The notes under the pieces: model-generated
The model's database searches: none
Seen by the model: only the letters and a program-made list of their open reading frames with translations
Told to the model about the DNA's origin: nothing
From: CAYZQH01 sp050300015
Lineage (GTDB): Bacteria; Pseudomonadota; Gammaproteobacteria; Pseudomonadales; Cellvibrionaceae
Reading direction: 5' to 3'
DNA length: 64,000 nucleotides
Assembly: GCA_050300015.1 (NCBI GenBank)
Contig: JBNKWZ010000006.1
Span: forward strand, 1 to 64,000
Shown: in pieces, positions 8,621-17,081 of the stretch
Position numbering within the stretch: position 1 is the first letter of the stretch
Layout of the letters: each line of letters opens with the position of its first letter
Program-made: the position numbers and the translations under genes

Positions 8621-8938
8621 ATGCGTAAGATTAGACGAGATGATGAAATTATAGTGCTCACCGGGCGCGATAAAGGTAAGCGCGGCAAGGTTAACCGTGT
8701 GTTGCCCAACGGTAAATTGATTGTTGCTGGCATTCAAATGGTGAAAAAGCACCAGAAACCAAACCCTCAACTGGGAGTTGCTGGTGGCATCATCGAGAAA
8801 GAAGCACCTATTGATGCTTCAAACGTGGGTATTTTTAACCCATCTAGCAATAAGGCGGACCGCGTAGGATTCAAGCTATTGGACGACGGTAAAAAGGTTC
8901 GCGTTTTTAAATCCAATGGCGAGGTGATTGACGCCTAA
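8621..8938 (+). CDS. rplX: 50S ribosomal protein L24 (uL24)
   Basis: L24 is an assembly initiator of the large subunit with a KOW motif. The KOW segment (DEIIVLTGRDKGKRGKV) lies at residues 6-23 and the protein is 105 aa. The tail KVRVFKSNGEVIDA is typical. It is spaced 31 bases from rplN and 17 from rplE. Confidence 0.98.
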   Translation: MRKIRRDDEIIVLTGRDKGKRGKVNRVLPNGKLIVAGIQMVKKHQKPNPQLGVAGGIIEKEAPIDASNVGIFNPSSNKADRVGFKLLDDGKKVRVFKSNGEVIDA

Positions 8939-8955
8939 GGCGCAGCGAGAGAGTT

Positions 8956-9495
8956 ATGGCCAGGTTGCAAGAAAAATACAAAACTGAGATCAAAGCCAAG
9001 CTGAAAGAAGAGCTGGGCCTTGGTAACGAAATGGAAATTCCAAAAATCACCAAAATCACCTTGAATATGGGTGTGGGTGAGGCAGTTGGTGATAAAAAAG
9101 TGTTGGAAAATGCTTTAGCCGACATGCAAAAAATCGCGGGTCAAAAGCCAGTGATCACTAAAGCTCGACGATCTATCGCGGGCTTCAAAATTCGTGAAGC
9201 ATGGCCCATTGGTGTCAAAGTGACTTTGCGAAGTGAAAAAATGTACGAGTTTTTGGATCGGTTGGTGTCAATTGCGATACCCCGTATTCGCGACTTTCGC
9301 GGAATCAGTCCAAAACAGTTTGACGGACGCGGAAATTTTTCAATGGGTGTGAGTGAGCAGATCATTTTCCCAGAGATTGATTACGATAAGGTCGATAAGT
9401 TACGTGGTTTGGACATCTGTATTTCCACAACAGCTCGTAACAACGACGAAGGCAGAGCCTTATTAAAAGCATTTAACTTTCCATTTAAAGGTTAG
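8956..9495 (+). CDS. rplE: 50S ribosomal protein L5 (uL5)
   Basis: L5 binds 5S rRNA and contacts P-site tRNA. It is 179 aa, starting MARLQEKYKTEIKAKLKEEL, with the conserved KITLNMGVGEAVGDKK, PVITKARRSIAGFKIREAWP and RDFRGISPKQFDGRGNFSMG. GAGAG precedes the ATG. It lies in normal spc order between rplX and rpsN. Confidence 0.98.
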   Translation: MARLQEKYKTEIKAKLKEELGLGNEMEIPKITKITLNMGVGEAVGDKKVLENALADMQKIAGQKPVITKARRSIAGFKIREAWPIGVKVTLRSEKMYEFLDRLVSIAIPRIRDFRGISPKQFDGRGNFSMGVSEQIIFPEIDYDKVDKLRGLDICISTTARNNDEGRALLKAFNFPFKG

Positions 9496-9506
9496 AGTGA
9501 TCGACA

Positions 9507-9812
9507 ATGGCTAAAACATCTATGATTGAGCGCGAACTGAAGCGTGCGAAATTAAGCGAAAAGTACGCCGCCAAGCGCAATGCATTGAAGGCAATCATCA
9601 CCGGTGTAGATTCCACTGATGAGCAAGTGTGGGATGCCATGCTAAAACTGCAGAAATTGCCTCGGGATTCAAGTCCGTCGCGTAAACAACGCCGTTGTCG
9701 AGTTACGGGCCGCCCTCATGGCGTATATCGCAAATTTGGGTTGTGCCGAAATAAATTACGAGAAGCCGCCATGCGCGGTGACGTTCCTGGCTTGGTTAAA
9801 GCAAGCTGGTAA
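9507..9812 (+). CDS. rpsN: 30S ribosomal protein S14 (uS14), zinc-independent form
   Basis: S14 is a small-subunit head protein. At 101 aa it is the long form without the CxxC...CxxC zinc ribbon; only two cysteines occur in RRCRVTGRPHGVYRKFGLCR. The C-terminus LREAAMRGDVPGLVKASW is standard. It lies 11 bases after rplE. Confidence 0.98.
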   Translation: MAKTSMIERELKRAKLSEKYAAKRNALKAIITGVDSTDEQVWDAMLKLQKLPRDSSPSRKQRRCRVTGRPHGVYRKFGLCRNKLREAAMRGDVPGLVKASW

Positions 9813-9847
9813 GCCGGAACATTGCCGGGTATTAGGAGCAATTTACT

Positions 9848-10240
9848 ATGAGTATGCAAGACCCTATCTCTGATATGTTGACACGCATTCGCAATGCGCA
9901 GATGGTTGGTAAAACACAGGTCACCATGCCTGCATCTAAGTTGAAAGCGAATATTGCTAAAGTGCTGCAAGAAGAAGGATTTATCGCGAGTTTTGAAACA
10001 TCTGACGGCCCGAAGGCTGAGCTGACTATCGACTTGCGTTACTTTGAAGGTAAGCCCGTGATCGTTGAAATTGATCGCGTGAGCCGTCCTGGTTTAAGAA
10101 GTTATGTTGGCAAAGGTAAGCTCCCCTCCGTTCGCGGTGGGCTAGGTGTTGCCATAGTGTCGACCAGTAAAGGTGTGATGACTGACCGTGCCGCTCGCGA
10201 AGCTGGTGTTGGCGGTGAAGTAATCTGCACAGTATTTTAA
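9848..10240 (+). CDS. rpsH: 30S ribosomal protein S8 (uS8)
   Basis: S8 binds 16S rRNA helix 21 and, in E. coli, represses the spc operon at rplE. It is 130 aa, begins MSMQDPISDMLTRIRNAQ and ends with DRAAREAGVGGEVICTVF. AGGAG lies about ten bases before the ATG. The S8 autoregulatory hairpin was not tested here. Confidence 0.98.
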   Translation: MSMQDPISDMLTRIRNAQMVGKTQVTMPASKLKANIAKVLQEEGFIASFETSDGPKAELTIDLRYFEGKPVIVEIDRVSRPGLRSYVGKGKLPSVRGGLGVAIVSTSKGVMTDRAAREAGVGGEVICTVF

Positions 10241-10263
10241 TTTAAGTTTGGCGGGAAGTTACT

Positions 10264-10797
10264 ATGTCACGTGTTGCAAATAGCCCAGTTACAGTGCCAT
10301 CTGGCGTCGATGTGGCATTCAATGGCCAGCATTTGACCGTCAAGGGTTCTAAAGGCGCCCTTGAATTCACTGTGCACGATAAGGTCGAAGTTAAACAAGA
10401 AGACGCCGTTTTGACTTTCGCCGCTCGTGATGGTGCGAAGCAGTCAAGAGCGTTGGCCGGCACCACTCGTGCATTGGTGAACAATATGGTTGCTGGTGTG
10501 AGTGTGGGTTTTGAAAAGAAATTACAGCTTCTAGGTGTTGGTTACCGTGCGAAAGCAGCGGGTAATACCTTGAACTTGACCTTGGGATTTTCACATCCTG
10601 TGGATTACACCATACCCGAGGGTGTTAGCGTAGAAACTCCGACACAAACGGAGATTGTTTTAAAAAGCGCTGACAAGCAATTGTTGGGTAAAGTGGCAGC
10701 GGAAGTCCGAGCATTTCGTCCGCCTGAGCCCTATAAAGGCAAAGGTGTTCGTTACGCTGATGAACGCGTACTTAGAAAAGAAGCTAAGAAGAAGTAG
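10264..10797 (+). CDS. rplF: 50S ribosomal protein L6 (uL6)
   Basis: L6 lies near the factor-binding site of the large subunit. It is 177 aa, with the start MSRVANSPVTVPSGVDV and the highly conserved C-terminal EPYKGKGVRYADERVLRKE. GGGAAG stands upstream. The gene order rpsH-rplF-rplR is normal. Confidence 0.98.
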   Translation: MSRVANSPVTVPSGVDVAFNGQHLTVKGSKGALEFTVHDKVEVKQEDAVLTFAARDGAKQSRALAGTTRALVNNMVAGVSVGFEKKLQLLGVGYRAKAAGNTLNLTLGFSHPVDYTIPEGVSVETPTQTEIVLKSADKQLLGKVAAEVRAFRPPEPYKGKGVRYADERVLRKEAKKK

Positions 10798-10807
10798 GGC
10801 ATAGGTT

Positions 10808-11158
10808 ATGAGCGATAAAAAAGTTTCTCGAATTCGCCGTGCACGCAGAGCTCGAGTCAAAATACGAGAGTTGGGCGCAACGCGACTGTGTGTACATCGT
10901 ACTGCCAATCATATATATGCCCAGGTCATAGGCGCCGAAGGCAGCAATGTGATTGCATCTGCATCTACGCTGGACAAAGAGCTACGAAGCGGTAAGACGA
11001 GCAATGTTGATGCTGCACAGGCTGTGGGTAAATTAATAGCAGATCGTGCAAAGGCTGCGGGTGTTGAGCAAGTTGCATTCGATCGTAGCGGATTTAAATA
11101 TCACGGCCGTGTTAAGGCGTTGGCAGACGCTGCACGTGAAGCTGGCTTACAATTCTAA
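10808..11158 (+). CDS. rplR: 50S ribosomal protein L18 (uL18)
   Basis: L18 binds 5S rRNA with L5 and places it in the central protuberance. It is 116 aa, with RRARRARVKIRELGATRLCV near the N-terminus and FDRSGFKYHGRVKALADAAR at the C-terminus, both diagnostic. It follows rplF after ten bases. Confidence 0.98.
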   Translation: MSDKKVSRIRRARRARVKIRELGATRLCVHRTANHIYAQVIGAEGSNVIASASTLDKELRSGKTSNVDAAQAVGKLIADRAKAAGVEQVAFDRSGFKYHGRVKALADAAREAGLQF

Positions 11159-11170
11159 AGGTTTTTGGTT

Positions 11171-11680
11171 ATGGCGATGAGCGAAAAAGATAAAAATGCA
11201 GCGGAAGGTTTACAAGAGAAGTTGGTACAAGTAAACCGTGTTGCAAAAACCGTAAAAGGTGGGCGTATTTTTGCGTTTACTGCACTTACGGTGGTCGGTG
11301 ACGGTAACGGCAAAGTGGGCTTTGGCCGTGGAAAGGCGCGAGAAGTGCCTATCGCTATCCAAAAAGCCATGGAAGCTGCTCGTCGCAATATGATCTCTGT
11401 AGAGTTAAATGGCGATACCATTCAGTATCCGACTAAGGGTCGTCATGGTGCTTCTAAAGTGTATATGCAACCGGCCTCTCAAGGTACGGGTGTTATTGCC
11501 GGTGGTGCGATGCGCTCAGTGCTTGAAATTGCAGGCGTACAAAACGTGCTAGCTAAGTGTTATGGGTCAACCAATCCTGTAAACGTGGTTCGCGCAACAT
11601 TTGAAGCTTTGCGAGCTATGCAGTCCCCCGAAAATGTCGCGGCACGCCGTGGAAAAACAGCCGAAGAGATTGCGGGTTAA
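11171..11680 (+). CDS. rpsE: 30S ribosomal protein S5 (uS5)
   Basis: S5 takes part in decoding fidelity and mRNA unwinding. It is 169 aa from the ATG at 11171, which has AAAGG at 11157-11161; the frame is open to a TTG at 11165 but that is unlikely. The motifs VNRVAKTVKGGRIFAFTALT and VVGDGNGKVGFGRGKAREVP are intact. Confidence 0.97.
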   Translation: MAMSEKDKNAAEGLQEKLVQVNRVAKTVKGGRIFAFTALTVVGDGNGKVGFGRGKAREVPIAIQKAMEAARRNMISVELNGDTIQYPTKGRHGASKVYMQPASQGTGVIAGGAMRSVLEIAGVQNVLAKCYGSTNPVNVVRATFEALRAMQSPENVAARRGKTAEEIAG

Positions 11681-11718
11681 TCACTTCAGCCAATTAGATT
11701 GAATAGACGGAAATCACC

Positions 11719-11901
11719 ATGTCTAAAAAGACCGTAAAAGTAACTCAAGTTAAAAGCATCAATGGCCGTCAGAAGTCGCACCAAGCTTGCGTGTCTGGTT
11801 TGGGCTTACGTCGTATCGGTCACACCGTTGAGGTGGAAGATACGCCTTCCGTTCGCGGCATGATTAATAAAGTCAGTTATTTGTTAAAAGTTGAGGGCTA
11901 A
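11719..11901 (+). CDS. rpmD: 50S ribosomal protein L30 (uL30)
   Basis: L30 is a small globular large-subunit protein. It is 60 aa, starting MSKKTVKVTQVKSINGRQ, with the family motif GLGLRRIGHTVEVEDTPSVR. It lies between rpsE and rplO as in E. coli; rplO starts four bases after its stop. Confidence 0.98.
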   Translation: MSKKTVKVTQVKSINGRQKSHQACVSGLGLRRIGHTVEVEDTPSVRGMINKVSYLLKVEG

Positions 11902-11905
11902 TAAT

Positions 11906-12340
11906 ATGCGTTTAAATTCTTTAAGCCCCGCACCAGGCAGCAACCATTCGCGCAAGCGCGTTGGGCGAGGCATTGGTTCTGGTTTAGGTAAAACCGGTGG
12001 TCGCGGCCACAAGGGTCAGAAAGCTCGCTCAGGTGGACGTGTTCGTCCCGGTTTTGAGGGCGGTCAGATGCCATTGCAGAAGCGTTTGCCTAAGTACGGT
12101 TTTACCAGCCGAATTAGTTTGGTAACAGCCGAAGTGCGATTGGCAGAACTTAATCGAGTTGACGCTGAGGTGATCGATTTAGATGCCCTGAAGCAAGCGG
12201 ATATCGTTAACTTAAGTATGAAGCGGGCCAAGGTGTTTTTATCGGGTGAAATCACAAAAGCCGTCACACTTAAGGGTATCGCAGTGACAAAAGGCGCTAA
12301 AGCAGCCATCGAGGCCGCCGGCGGTAAAGTCGAAGAATAA
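11906..12340 (+). CDS. rplO: 50S ribosomal protein L15 (uL15)
   Basis: L15 organises domain II of 23S rRNA late in assembly. From the ATG at 11906 it is 144 aa, beginning MRLNSLSPAPGSNHSRKRVG, with the glycine-rich GRGIGSGLGKTGGRGHKGQK. GAGGG at the end of rpmD serves as ribosome-binding site. A start at 11891 would lie inside rpmD and is rejected. Confidence 0.97.
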   Translation: MRLNSLSPAPGSNHSRKRVGRGIGSGLGKTGGRGHKGQKARSGGRVRPGFEGGQMPLQKRLPKYGFTSRISLVTAEVRLAELNRVDAEVIDLDALKQADIVNLSMKRAKVFLSGEITKAVTLKGIAVTKGAKAAIEAAGGKVEE

Positions 12341-12351
12341 GCGAGGTATCC

Positions 12352-13698
12352 ATGGCAGGTCCTGGAGCATCACCGTTTGCATCTCAGAAAGGCATGGGCG
12401 AGTTATTAACTCGCCTTAAATTTCTTGTATTGGCGATATTGGTTTATCGCATAGGTACGCACATTCCTGTTCCTGGCATTGATCCCGGCCAGGTAGAGGC
12501 ATTGTTTCGTGATAATGAGGGTACCTTTTTAGGTATGCTGAATATGTTCTCAGGGGGTGCCTGGCAGCGTATGAGTATTTTGGCGCTGGGTATCATGCCT
12601 TATATCTCTGCCTCTATTATTATGCAGATGATGAGCGCTGTGTCGCCAACGCTTGAAGCGATTAAAAAAGAAGGTGAAGCCGGGCGCCGGAAAATTAGCC
12701 AGTACACACGTTATTTAACGGCGTTGTTGGCATTGGTTCAGGCGTTTATCATGGTGGCCGGAATGGCCGGACAGGGTATGGCCTATGTGGACTTGCCGGT
12801 TGTTAGTTTTTATATTGTGGCGGTGTCTTCAGTCGTGACGGGTGCCATATTTATGATGTGGCTGGGCGAGCAAATCACTGAACGCGGTATCGGTAACGGT
12901 ATCTCCATGCTGATTTTTGCAGGTATTGTTGCTGGGTTGCCCGGAGCGGTAGGGCAAGTGATCGAGAGTACTCGCCAGGGTGATCTACACCCGCTTATGT
13001 TGTTGGTAATTGGTGTAGTGGTGCTAGCGATCGTTTGGTTTGTGGTTAGGATGGAGCGCGGTCAGCGCCGTATTACAATCAACTATGCTAAGCGCCAACA
13101 AGGTCGCCACGGTGGCTACGCCCAGCAAACCAGCCACTTACCTTTGAAGGTAAATATGGCGGGTGTGATACCAGTGATATTTGCAAGCAGTTTACTGTTA
13201 TTCCCTGCGTCGATTGCACAGTGGTTTGGCGATTCTAGCGAAGGCAAAATAGGCGAGATATTGCAAAGCGTCGCCTATGCCATTGGCCCAGGGCAACCCT
13301 TAAATTTCGTTCTATTTGGTGGGTTAATCGTGCTGTTTTGTTTTGTGTACACAGCAATGATCTATAACCCCAAAGAAGTAGCAGATAACCTGAAGAAAGG
13401 CGGCGCCTATATTCCAGGTATTCGCCCGGGCGACCAGTCTGCCAAGTACATTGATAACGTTTTAACGCGCTTGACCTTGGTGGGGGCGCTGTATATCGCA
13501 GCGGTAGCGCTTATGCCCCAGTTTTTGGTGGCCTACGCTGAGATACCAGTTTATTTGGGCGGGACTTCCTTGCTGATCGTGGTGGTGGTAGTGATGGACT
13601 TTATGTCGCAAATGCAATCGCATTTGATGTCGCACCAGTACGACTCTGTACTGAAGAAAGCCAATTTGAAGAGCTATGGCAGCGGTAATACCCGCTAA
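12352..13698 (+). CDS. secY: Preprotein translocase subunit SecY
   Basis: SecY is the channel of the SecYEG translocon in the inner membrane. The protein is 448 aa with about ten hydrophobic helices. Typical features are IGTHIPVPGIDPGQVEALF before the first periplasmic segment, LGIMPYISASIIMQMM, ITERGIGNGISMLIFAGI and the cytosolic loop RRITINYAKRQQGR. It sits between rplO and rpmJ in the standard spc order, 11 bases after rplO. Confidence 0.98.
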   Translation: MAGPGASPFASQKGMGELLTRLKFLVLAILVYRIGTHIPVPGIDPGQVEALFRDNEGTFLGMLNMFSGGAWQRMSILALGIMPYISASIIMQMMSAVSPTLEAIKKEGEAGRRKISQYTRYLTALLALVQAFIMVAGMAGQGMAYVDLPVVSFYIVAVSSVVTGAIFMMWLGEQITERGIGNGISMLIFAGIVAGLPGAVGQVIESTRQGDLHPLMLLVIGVVVLAIVWFVVRMERGQRRITINYAKRQQGRHGGYAQQTSHLPLKVNMAGVIPVIFASSLLLFPASIAQWFGDSSEGKIGEILQSVAYAIGPGQPLNFVLFGGLIVLFCFVYTAMIYNPKEVADNLKKGGAYIPGIRPGDQSAKYIDNVLTRLTLVGALYIAAVALMPQFLVAYAEIPVYLGGTSLLIVVVVVMDFMSQMQSHLMSHQYDSVLKKANLKSYGSGNTR

Positions 13699-13714
13699 TT
13701 TCGAGGTTTAGAAG

Positions 13715-13831
13715 ATGAAAGTTCGTGCTTCCGTAAAGAAAGTTTGTCGCAATTGTAAAATTGTGCGTCGTAAAGGAGTGTTAAGAGTTATCTGTAGCTC
13801 AGAACCCAAGCATAAGCAGCGTCAAGGCTAA
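13715..13831 (+). CDS. rpmJ: 50S ribosomal protein L36 (bL36), zinc-binding form
   Basis: L36 is a 38-aa zinc-ribbon protein of the large subunit. It starts MKVRASVKKVCRNCKIVRRK and keeps the four metal ligands Cys11, Cys14, Cys27 and His33, so it is the zinc-containing form. GAGG precedes the ATG. It closes the spc operon; a 185-base gap with a promoter candidate follows. Confidence 0.95.
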   Translation: MKVRASVKKVCRNCKIVRRKGVLRVICSSEPKHKQRQG

Positions 13832-13911
13832 GCAGGGTTTTAAGTAGATAGCGGCGCCAAGGAGGCGCCATGGGGACGTTAACTGTCGCTGGGTAAGAGA
13901 TTACGCAGCTA

Positions 13912-13940
13912 TTGCACTTTGGTGCTCGAATCGTTATTAT
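13912..13940 (+). promoter_or_regulatory. Candidate alpha operon promoter and leader before rpsM
   Basis: TTGCAC (13912-13917), a 17-base spacer and TATTAT (13935-13940) look like a sigma-70 promoter about 75 bases before rpsM. A perfect GGCGCC/GGCGCC hairpin (13853-13869, loop AAGGA) lies upstream without a T run. In E. coli, S4 represses the alpha operon by binding the mRNA leader before rpsM; this leader would be the place for it, but I did not identify an S4 pseudoknot. Confidence 0.55.
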
Positions 13941-14016
13941 CGCGCGCTTTTTAGCGACGTTGGTACCGATCGGGCACCGTTAGCGTCACAATTGTCATTT
14001 GTTTGGAGTTCCATTG

Positions 14017-14373
14017 ATGGCCCGTATTGCTGGTGTCAACATCCCAGACCACAAACACGCAGTCATATCGTTAACGTATGTCTATGGCGTGGGTCGTACC
14101 CGAGCTAAAGAGATTTGCCAGGCCGCTGGCATCGTAGAAAGCTCTAAAATCGGTGATTTGTCTGAAGACCAAGTCGAATCTCTGCGTACCGAAGTTGCAA
14201 AATTCACAGTCGAGGGTGACCTCCGACGTGAAGTGTCCATGAACATCAAGCGATTGATGGATCTTGGCTGTTATCGCGGTCTTCGTCACAGAAGGAACCT
14301 CCCAGTACGTGGGCAACGTTCTAAGACTAACGCACGCACTCGCAAAGGCCCTAGAAAGCCTATTAAGCGTTAA
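14017..14373 (+). CDS. rpsM: 30S ribosomal protein S13 (uS13)
   Basis: S13 is in the head, contacts P-site tRNA and forms bridges to L5. From the ATG at 14017 it is 118 aa, MARIAGVNIPDHKHAVISLT, with GCYRGLRHRRNLPVRGQRSK and the basic C-terminus. GGAG at 14005-14008 supports this start over one 18 bases upstream. It is the first gene of the alpha operon. Confidence 0.97.
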   Translation: MARIAGVNIPDHKHAVISLTYVYGVGRTRAKEICQAAGIVESSKIGDLSEDQVESLRTEVAKFTVEGDLRREVSMNIKRLMDLGCYRGLRHRRNLPVRGQRSKTNARTRKGPRKPIKR

Positions 14374-14416
14374 TTCACAGACAAATTTAATCAGATTAGA
14401 TAGTTAGGGTAGTGCT

Positions 14417-14809
14417 ATGGCTAAGCCAAAAGGTACAACGACTCGTAAAAAGGTCAAAAAAACTGTCGTTGACGGTGTCGCGCACATTCACGCGTCGTTC
14501 AACAATACCATCGTGACCATCACCGACCGCCAAGGTAATACGTTGTCTTGGGCAACTTCTGGTGGTTCTGGATTCCGCGGTTCTCGTAAGAGCACTCCGT
14601 TTGCAGCACAGGTTGCTGCTGAGCGCGCGGGTCAAGCTGCTTTAGATTATGGTTTAAAAAATCTCGATGTTGAAGTGAAAGGCCCTGGCCCCGGTCGTGA
14701 ATCGGCGGTTCGTGCTTTAAACAATGTTGGTTACAAAATTACCAACATCACTGATGTGACACCGATTCCTCACAACGGCTGTCGCCCACCGAAGAAGCGT
14801 CGAGTATAG
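14417..14809 (+). CDS. rpsK: 30S ribosomal protein S11 (uS11)
   Basis: S11 forms part of the platform near the mRNA exit. It is 130 aa and shows VAHIHASFNNTIVTITDRQG, GPGPGRESAVRALN and the C-terminal PIPHNGCRPPKKRRV. It stands in normal order between rpsM and rpsD. Confidence 0.98.
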   Translation: MAKPKGTTTRKKVKKTVVDGVAHIHASFNNTIVTITDRQGNTLSWATSGGSGFRGSRKSTPFAAQVAAERAGQAALDYGLKNLDVEVKGPGPGRESAVRALNNVGYKITNITDVTPIPHNGCRPPKKRRV

Positions 14810-14820
14810 GAGATTAAACC

Positions 14821-15441
14821 ATGGCTCGTTATATTGGACCTACGTGTAAACTGGCTCGTCGAGAAGGAACGGATTTGTTCCTTAAAAGTGGCGCTCGCGC
14901 ACTTGAGTCAAAATGTAAATTAGAAACTGCTCCAGGGCAACACGGCCAGCGTCGTGGCCGTCTGTCGGATTACGGTGTGCAGTTGCGTGAAAAACAAAAA
15001 GTTCGCCGAACTTACGGTGTACTGGAAAAGCAATTTCGCGGTTACTATAAAGAAGCTGCGCGTCGCAAAGGCGCAACGGGTACTAACTTGTTGCAACTTT
15101 TAGAAACGCGTCTGGACAATGTGGTTTATCGCATGGGTTTTGGTGCAACGCGTTCTGAATCCCGTCAGTTGGTATCGCACAAGGCTATTTTGGTCAACGG
15201 TCAAACACTGAACATCCCGTCTTACCAAGTACAGGTCGGTGACGTGGTGGCAGTTCGCGAGAAGTCCAAGAACCAATTGCGTATCCAAAACGCTTTAACC
15301 ATCGCCAGCCAACGTGGTGACGTTGAGTGGGTTGACGTGAACTCTGATAAGAAAGAAGGCGTATTTAAGCGCGTTCCGGATCGTGAAGATTTGCCATCAG
15401 AGATCAACGAAAACTTGATAGTTGAGCTTTACTCTAAGTAA
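14821..15441 (+). CDS. rpsD: 30S ribosomal protein S4 (uS4)
   Basis: S4 nucleates small-subunit assembly and represses the alpha operon in E. coli. It is 206 aa with MARYIGPTCKLARREGTDLF, the QHGQRRGRLSDYGVQLREKQ region and an S4 RNA-binding domain (LDNVVYRMGFGATRSESRQL) around residues 100-120. GGAG lies just before the ATG. Confidence 0.98.
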   Translation: MARYIGPTCKLARREGTDLFLKSGARALESKCKLETAPGQHGQRRGRLSDYGVQLREKQKVRRTYGVLEKQFRGYYKEAARRKGATGTNLLQLLETRLDNVVYRMGFGATRSESRQLVSHKAILVNGQTLNIPSYQVQVGDVVAVREKSKNQLRIQNALTIASQRGDVEWVDVNSDKKEGVFKRVPDREDLPSEINENLIVELYSK

Positions 15442-15471
15442 TCCCATTGAACTCCGTTAACAGGTATGCCT

Positions 15472-16461
15472 ATGCAAACTGCAGTTAATGAATTTTTAAC
15501 GCCCCGTAACATTGATGTCACTGAAATGGGGCCAACCCGTGCGCGAGTGGTTTTAGAGCCGCTAGAGCGTGGATTTGGCCATACTTTGGGTAACGCGTTA
15601 CGCCGAATATTGTTGTCGTCTATGCCTGGCTGTGCGGTAACAGAAGTCGAAATCGAAGGCGTTCAGCACGAATATAGTGCCATCGAAGGTGTTCAAGAAG
15701 ATGTGATTGAAATCTTGTTGAACCTAAAAGAAATTGCCATCGTAATGCACGGTAAAGACCACGCCGTTCTGAGCTTAAGCAAAAAGGGCGCAGGTGCGGT
15801 CACAGCTGGTGACATCCAAGTGGATCACGATATCGAGGTTAAGAACCCTGAGCAAGTGATTGCCAATATTACTGGTGACGTAAGCCTGAATATGCGTTTG
15901 ACCATTGCACGCGGCCGCGGCTATCAGCCTGCAGACGCGCGTAAGAGCGATGAAGAAGAGACTCGCGCGATTGGCCGCTTGCAACTGGATGCCAGTTTCT
16001 CGCCCGTTCGCCGCTTGGCTTACTCTGTCGAAAGTGCGCGGGTTGAGCAACGCACGGATCTAGACAAGTTGGTACTGGATCTCGAGACCAACGGCACCAT
16101 CGATCCAGAAGAAGCCATTCGCCGTGCCGCAACCATATTACAGCAACAGCTGGCAGTGTTTGTGGACCTTGAAGGTGAGAAAGAGGCCGAGCCTGAGAAG
16201 AAAGAAGACCAAATTGACCCCGTGTTGTTGCGTCCGGTTGATGATCTTGAGCTTACCGTACGCTCTGCGAACTGCTTGAAAGCTGAAAACATTTACTACA
16301 TCGGGGATCTTATCCAGCGTACCGAAGTAGAATTGTTAAAAACGCCAAACTTGGGTAAAAAGTCTCTAACTGAGATCAAAGATATCTTGGCCTCTCGCGG
16401 TCTTTCTTTGGGTATGCGGTTAGAAAACTGGCCACCCGCCAGTTTAAAGGGCAACGATTAA
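15472..16461 (+). CDS. rpoA: RNA polymerase alpha subunit
   Basis: The alpha dimer nucleates RNA polymerase assembly and its C-terminal domain binds UP elements and activators. The protein is 329 aa from MQTAVNEFL; CAGG lies eight bases before this ATG, and the ATG at 15466 is too close to it. The N-terminal domain has GFGHTLGNALRRILLSSMPG and RVEQRTDLDKLVLDLETNG. The C-terminal domain has PVDDLELTVRSANCLKAE, which includes the DNA-contact arginine, and LLKTPNLGKKSLTEIKD. Confidence 0.98.
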   Translation: MQTAVNEFLTPRNIDVTEMGPTRARVVLEPLERGFGHTLGNALRRILLSSMPGCAVTEVEIEGVQHEYSAIEGVQEDVIEILLNLKEIAIVMHGKDHAVLSLSKKGAGAVTAGDIQVDHDIEVKNPEQVIANITGDVSLNMRLTIARGRGYQPADARKSDEEETRAIGRLQLDASFSPVRRLAYSVESARVEQRTDLDKLVLDLETNGTIDPEEAIRRAATILQQQLAVFVDLEGEKEAEPEKKEDQIDPVLLRPVDDLELTVRSANCLKAENIYYIGDLIQRTEVELLKTPNLGKKSLTEIKDILASRGLSLGMRLENWPPASLKGND

Positions 16462-16521
16462 ATATTAACAAAGGCTAGCCAGTTTATTGCTGTGATAGCA
16501 ATCGAACAAAGGTATTGAATC

Positions 16522-16926
16522 ATGCGTCATCGTCATAGTGGACGTCAGTTAGGTCGAAACAGCTCTCATCGAAAAGCGATGTACCGTAATATGGTTGCAT
16601 CGTTGGTGGAGCATGAACTTATTAAAACCACTTTGCCTAAGGCCAAAGAGCTTCGCCGCGTGGCAGAGCCCTTAATTACGCTAGGTAAAGCAGACAGTGT
16701 TGCCAACCGTCGTTTGGCGTTCGACCGTCTGCGTTGCAAGCGTGCTGTAGGTAAGCTGTTCAACGAGTTGGGCCCTCGCTTCGAAGGTCGCCCAGGCGGA
16801 TATCTGCGTATTATGAAGTGCGGATTTCGAGCTGGTGACAAGGCGCCCATGGCCTATGTTGAATTGCTTGATCGCCCAGTGGTTGGCGAAGTTGAAGTGG
16901 CAGAAGAGGCCAGTAGCGACGAATAA
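16522..16926 (+). CDS. rplQ: 50S ribosomal protein L17 (bL17)
   Basis: L17 is a bacterial large-subunit protein near the tunnel exit. It is 134 aa, with MRHRHSGRQLGRNSSHRKAM and GGYLRIMKCGFRAGDKAPMA; the acidic tail VEVAEEASSDE is slightly longer than in E. coli. AAAGG lies upstream of the ATG. It ends the ribosomal block and is followed by a terminator. Confidence 0.98.
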   Translation: MRHRHSGRQLGRNSSHRKAMYRNMVASLVEHELIKTTLPKAKELRRVAEPLITLGKADSVANRRLAFDRLRCKRAVGKLFNELGPRFEGRPGGYLRIMKCGFRAGDKAPMAYVELLDRPVVGEVEVAEEASSDE

Positions 16927-16988
16927 ACCGCAATTTTGCGGTGAGTGCTTTGCTGTTGCGTTCTCCAAAAGTTCCATAGTTATAAAAG

Positions 16989-17012
16989 GCCGGGCGATCC
17001 CCGGCTTTTTTT
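16989..17012 (+). terminator. Rho-independent terminator after rplQ
   Basis: The 6-bp stem GCCGGG/CCCGGC (loop CGATC) is followed by seven T. A smaller hairpin, CCGCAA/TTGCGG, occurs just after the rplQ stop near 16928. This ends the ribosomal transcript before queE. Confidence 0.92.
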
Positions 17013-17081
17013 CGTTTGTGCGCTACAAACCCTTGGCCCTGCCAAGCGGCCCAATGAGCGCGTCTCACCGTGAGTGTTGGA

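Noticed and set aside
13853..13869. GGCGCC hairpin considered as a terminator after rpmJ
   Set aside because: No T run follows, and the downstream genes continue the ribosomal block; kept only as a possible leader structure.
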